A stretch of 6,375 nt of DNA from Myxococcota bacterium (lineage in GTDB: Bacteria > Myxococcota_A > Polyangia > HGW-17 > JAJRWW01): assembly GCA_024276595.1 (NCBI GenBank), contig JAJRWW010000675.1, positions 1 to 6,375 of the forward strand, in the 5' to 3' direction. Within the stretch, counting starts at the first letter, position 1. Each line of letters opens with the position of its first letter. Shown here piece by piece: positions 5,260 to 6,375 of the stretch. The position numbers and the translations under genes are program-made. Under the pieces are notes generated by a model that made no database searches, was not told the origin of the DNA, and was given only the letters and a program-made list of their open reading frames with translations.

Positions 5260-5988
5260 CTACTTCTCAACAGAGAGGAGCAGGCGGTCGGTGTCGGTAG
5301 TCTTCAGCAGCTCACCGAAGCGGCCGTCGGCATCGAGGGCCTCCAGCAGCCCGGTCAGGCCAGCGCGGGCCGTATCCTTGGGCTGCTGGCCGGAGAGCAG
5401 CAGATATCGAATGAGCAGAAATGCGGTCTGGATCACGTCCGTGAGGCAGTAGTGCCGGATCTCCTCCAGCTTCCCAGCCAGGTGGAGGCCCTCCACCTGG
5501 CTCCCGTCCAGGCCCATCTTACCGGGCAGGCCGATGAGCCTGGCGGCGTTGTCCAGGGAGAGCATCTTGGTGGCCCCGCGGTCAGAGAGGGCGTCGGCCA
5601 GGTCCAGGTGGCCCTCATCACTGAAGCGGTAGCGCACGTCCCGGCGCTGGTAGTACCAGGGCATGCTCACGCCGTGGCGCAGGGAACGGAGGACCAGCAC
5701 GGGGAGGTCGAAGCCGCGGCCGTTCCAGGTGACCAGAGTTGGCGTCCTGGTGCTCATGAACTCGGAGAACGCCTTGAGCTGGCCCGGCTCTGGCTCGCCC
5801 TCTCCAATGATGCCCAGCCGTCGAAATGCCAGGTCCGGCCCCAACCAGAGCACGCCAATGGCCACTGGACGGTGGGCAAAGATGGGCGGAAAGGGCTTCT
5901 CCTGGCCGGGCGGCGTGTCCGGGGCCGTGTAGAGGGACGCGTCCGGAACCGTCTCGATGTCCATTGTAAGGAAGCCGCCTCTCCGCAT
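5260..5988 (-). CDS. 3'-5' exonuclease of the PolB-exonuclease-like family (DnaQ superfamily)
   Basis: A predicted stand-alone 3'-5' exonuclease related to the proofreading domain of B-family polymerases (DNA_pol_B_exo2 type), 242 residues. All catalytic motifs of the DEDDy class are present: Exo I as FLTMDIETVPD with Asp10 and Glu12, Exo II as NGRGFD with Asp94, and Exo III as YCLTD with Tyr180 and Asp184. The family-typical HLDLADAL (128-135) and GLPGKMGLDGSQV (153-165) are also seen. It should need two metal ions and act on DNA or RNA 3' ends in the cytoplasm; the true substrate of this family is not well established. ATG 5988 is chosen over GTG 5994 because GGAGGGG sits 5 bp upstream of the ATG and would abut the GTG. 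It lies 15 bp after the TPR-like gene and 86 bp before the YbjN-like gene. It is presumably a maintenance or repair enzyme. Confidence 0.92.
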   Translation of the reverse strand: MRRGGFLTMDIETVPDASLYTAPDTPPGQEKPFPPIFAHRPVAIGVLWLGPDLAFRRLGIIGEGEPEPGQLKAFSEFMSTRTPTLVTWNGRGFDLPVLVLRSLRHGVSMPWYYQRRDVRYRFSDEGHLDLADALSDRGATKMLSLDNAARLIGLPGKMGLDGSQVEGLHLAGKLEEIRHYCLTDVIQTAFLLIRYLLLSGQQPKDTARAGLTGLLEALDADGRFGELLKTTDTDRLLLSVEK

Positions 5989-5993
5989 TCTCA

Positions 5994-6000
5994 CCCCTCC
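5994..6000 (-). promoter_or_regulatory. Ribosome-binding site deciding the exonuclease start
   Basis: GGAGGGG lies in the 15-bp gap after the TPR-like gene's stop, 5 bp before ATG 5988. Placement excludes the GTG at 5994 as the main start. Confidence 0.75.
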
Positions 6001-6003
6001 GGT

Positions 6004-6375
6004 TCAGTGTCGCAGTCGGACTAGTGCCGAGACGAGCAGCAGCAGGCCCGGTGCCCCGAGGGCCGCCAGGAGCACGAAAAACAGCAGGAGCGCCGGGTCC
6101 ACCCGCGGGGTGGGCGCGAGGTGGTCCAGGGCGACCAATGAGCCCAGGTGGTGGGGCCAGTGGGAGAGCGCCTGGCGGTGCAGCTCCACTGCGCGGGCCC
6201 GGTGTCCACGTACCTCTTGCTGCAGGGCGCGCAAGTAGCTGGCGTCGGCCAGGGCCACCCGACGGCGGCGGCGCTCCGCCTGGCCTCCGTGCGGGGAGAG
6301 GAGCATGGCCGCCTGCTCATACATGGCCGCGGCCCGCAGCAGACGACCACGCAGAGCCAGCTCGCTCCCGCGGGC
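6004..6375 (-). CDS. C-terminal part of a TPR-like protein with a C-terminal membrane helix (5' end outside window)
   Basis: The last 123 residues of a longer protein; the frame is open to the right edge. Residues about 5-85 of the visible part form paired amphipathic helices of TPR type: LALRGRLLRAAAMYEQAAMLLSP, then ASYLRALQQEVRGHRARAVELHRQALSHWP, with small residues and a closing Pro in the usual places. A hydrophobic segment (94-118, PALLLFFVLLAALGAPGLLLLVSAL) and a short basic tail (VRLRH) end the protein, so it is probably anchored in the membrane by its C-terminus. TPR arrays act as protein-binding scaffolds. What it binds cannot be told from this fragment. The internal ATG at 6324 is unlikely to be the start because homologous-looking helix sequence continues upstream. 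It is followed 15 bp later by the exonuclease gene. Confidence 0.75.
   Translation of the reverse strand, partial: ARGSELALRGRLLRAAAMYEQAAMLLSPHGGQAERRRRRVALADASYLRALQQEVRGHRARAVELHRQALSHWPHHLGSLVALDHLAPTPRVDPALLLFFVLLAALGAPGLLLLVSALVRLRH

Noticed and set aside
5452..6024. 190-codon plus-strand open frame
   Set aside because: It is antisense to the exonuclease gene, whose catalytic motifs are complete.

Overview
The window is visibly GC-rich. All eight genes I can support lie on the minus strand, so the transcribed order runs from high to low coordinates. GC bias, a GspC-like PDZ protein, a PolB-exo2 family exonuclease and a thymidylate kinase with a non-canonical P-loop suggest a myxobacterial or related (former deltaproteobacterial) chromosome. 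No single gene proves this. I see no rRNA, tRNA, CRISPR array, transposase, integrase or phage gene.

Right part (6375 to about 3431) is a compact gene run. It holds the C-terminal end of a TPR-like protein with a C-terminal membrane helix, a PolB-type 3'-5' exonuclease, a YbjN-like protein, thymidylate kinase (tmk) and a membrane-anchored GspC-like PDZ protein. Spacings are 15 bp, 86 bp, about 5 bp and a 14-bp overlap, so the last three are almost certainly co-transcribed. The tmk reading frame extends N-terminally beyond its first conventional start codon; its P-loop lies upstream and translation probably begins at a CTG just after the ybjN stop.

A 266-bp gap (3165-3430) follows, with a plausible sigma70-type promoter facing left. 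It seems to drive a second cluster: a low-complexity protein with a tandem 12-residue Gln/Tyr/Pro repeat, a 317-residue protein ending in a KOW domain, and a long exported Arg-rich protein that runs off the left edge. The exported protein is easily missed because it starts with GTG and has no stop inside the window. Its GTG lies 7 bp after the KOW gene's stop codon, so these two are probably translationally coupled.

The right cluster is housekeeping in flavour (dTTP supply, exonuclease, a chaperone-like protein). The left cluster is the unexplained part: three proteins I cannot assign, two of them carrying repeat tracts able to vary in length (a perfect 36-bp tandem repeat, and a C9 run inside a G-quadruplex motif just after the signal peptide of the exported protein).
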